Positions 22,972 through 23,542 of a DNA stretch of 23,542 bases are shown here, piece by piece (the stretch's first letter is position 1; each line of letters begins with the position of its first letter). The stretch is from Gammaproteobacteria bacterium. Its GTDB lineage: Bacteria > Pseudomonadota > Gammaproteobacteria > Nitrosococcales > Methylophagaceae. Made by a program: the position numbers and the translations under genes. The notes below the pieces were generated by a model. The model was not told the DNA's origin. It saw only the letters and a list, made by a program, of their open reading frames with translations, and did not search any database. Location: the NCBI GenBank assembly GCA_003645385.1, contig QNEY01000003.1:1-23542 (forward strand). Direction: 5' to 3'.

Positions 22972-23542
22972 TGAGCCAAAGCGAACCAAAGCTTATTTTC
23001 AATCAGCATACAACTGATGGAGAAGTTCGAGTGTGGCAGCACAATAATCGGCGTTGGCTAGATTTTAACGATAGTTTGATTCAGTCAGAAATAGTCCTAG
23101 ATAGACCCGATTTGTTACCATTACCACTTAATCAGGCTATGTTGGCTGGGACGATGTTTGTGGAACATCCGAAACGAGTATTATTAGCTGGTACTGGTGG
23201 AGGGGCAACGGCACGTTATTTTGCCAGTCGTTTCCCTGATGTTGTTGGTGATGCAATAGAAAAGTCAGATTTGGTTGCTACTATAGCTCGTGAATTTTTT
23301 TATTTTCCGAAGCAAGATCAAAATAATTGGCAAATTATCACAGCAGATATTACGACTTATATTAATCAATGTCAGCAGCGTTATGATTTAATTGTAATTG
23401 ATATTGCGGTGGATCAAAAAACACCTGAGTGGATTATTGAACGCCAGTTTTTACAGCAATGTCGATCGATATTGTCGAAAAATGGTCAAGTGGTGTTTAA
23501 CTTACTAGTCGATGATGCAAATGCTTTTTTGCATTACTTGTC
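22971..23542 (+). CDS. Spermidine synthase-like (polyamine aminopropyltransferase fold) protein, 3' truncated
   Basis: The first 190 codons are present and the gene runs off the window. The Rossmann methyltransferase-like fold is shown by RVLLAGTGGGATARYF (69-84, the SAM/dcSAM glycine loop), GDAIEKSDLV where a ribose-binding acidic residue is expected, ITADITTYI, and YDLIVIDIAVDQ (139-149) with Asp144 at the position of a key acidic residue. The glycine loop reads GTGGG rather than the GDGG of true spermidine synthases. It may therefore be one of the many SpeE-like proteins or methyltransferases of unknown substrate. The ATG overlaps the uup stop by one base, so translation is likely coupled. 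Confidence 0.75.
   Translation, partial: MSQSEPKLIFNQHTTDGEVRVWQHNNRRWLDFNDSLIQSEIVLDRPDLLPLPLNQAMLAGTMFVEHPKRVLLAGTGGGATARYFASRFPDVVGDAIEKSDLVATIAREFFYFPKQDQNNWQIITADITTYINQCQQRYDLIVIDIAVDQKTPEWIIERQFLQQCRSILSKNGQVVFNLLVDDANAFLHYL

Overview
The window reads as chromosomal DNA of an AT-rich gammaproteobacterium (roughly 40% G+C by eye). The gene set (SecA with a zinc-binding tail, ArgJ, DUF3549, DeaD with a DbpA/CsdA-type RNA-binding domain, YbiT, YheS, Uup, PxpABC, Ung) is typical of that class. The genus cannot be fixed from the sequence. There is no CRISPR array, rRNA, tRNA, insertion sequence or phage gene. Coding density is high and no gene-free stretch exceeds about 220 bases.

Layout. 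(1) 1-2732, plus strand: 3' end of secA, argJ, and a DUF3549 gene. The secA frame carries an internal TAG at 87-89. (2) 2771-6493, minus strand, five closely spaced genes in transcription order: small secreted Cys protein, fused SpmA/SpmB gate-domain membrane protein, UbiA-family prenyltransferase, 2OG-Fe(II) oxygenase, peptide deformylase. (3) deaD on minus (6587-8395), divergent from a plus-strand formate/nitrite channel gene and dodecin gene. A secreted hypothetical gene and a decayed second dodecin fragment follow. (4) 10281-13599, minus strand: msrB overlapping a GIY-YIG gene, then ybiT with a clear terminator, then SYLF and ASCH genes. (5) 13724-16688, plus strand: overlapping pxpA-pxpB-pxpC (5-oxoprolinase) followed by ung. 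(6) 16741-18978: a 745-residue protein joining a TIM-barrel glycosidase-like half to a WaaP/InaA-type kinase half. (7) 19042-23542, plus strand: a 49-codon repeat-encoded small ORF whose stop overlaps the yheS start, then uup, then a spermidine-synthase-like gene cut by the window end.

How the genes fit together. Much of the window serves translation and protein quality: three ABC-F ATPases, DeaD, deformylase, a possible EF-Tu-type prolyl hydroxylase, and MsrB. PxpABC recycles 5-oxoproline to glutamate, and ArgJ uses glutamate for N-acetylglutamate synthesis. The formate channel and dodecin genes are probably co-transcribed.

Best candidates for something undescribed are the glycosidase-like/kinase fusion, whose presumed catalytic glutamates look replaced, and the duplicated 72-bp unit upstream of yheS. 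In that unit a reading frame and a hairpin are both preserved between the two copies. The secA amber codon and the dodecin remnant also deserve checking.
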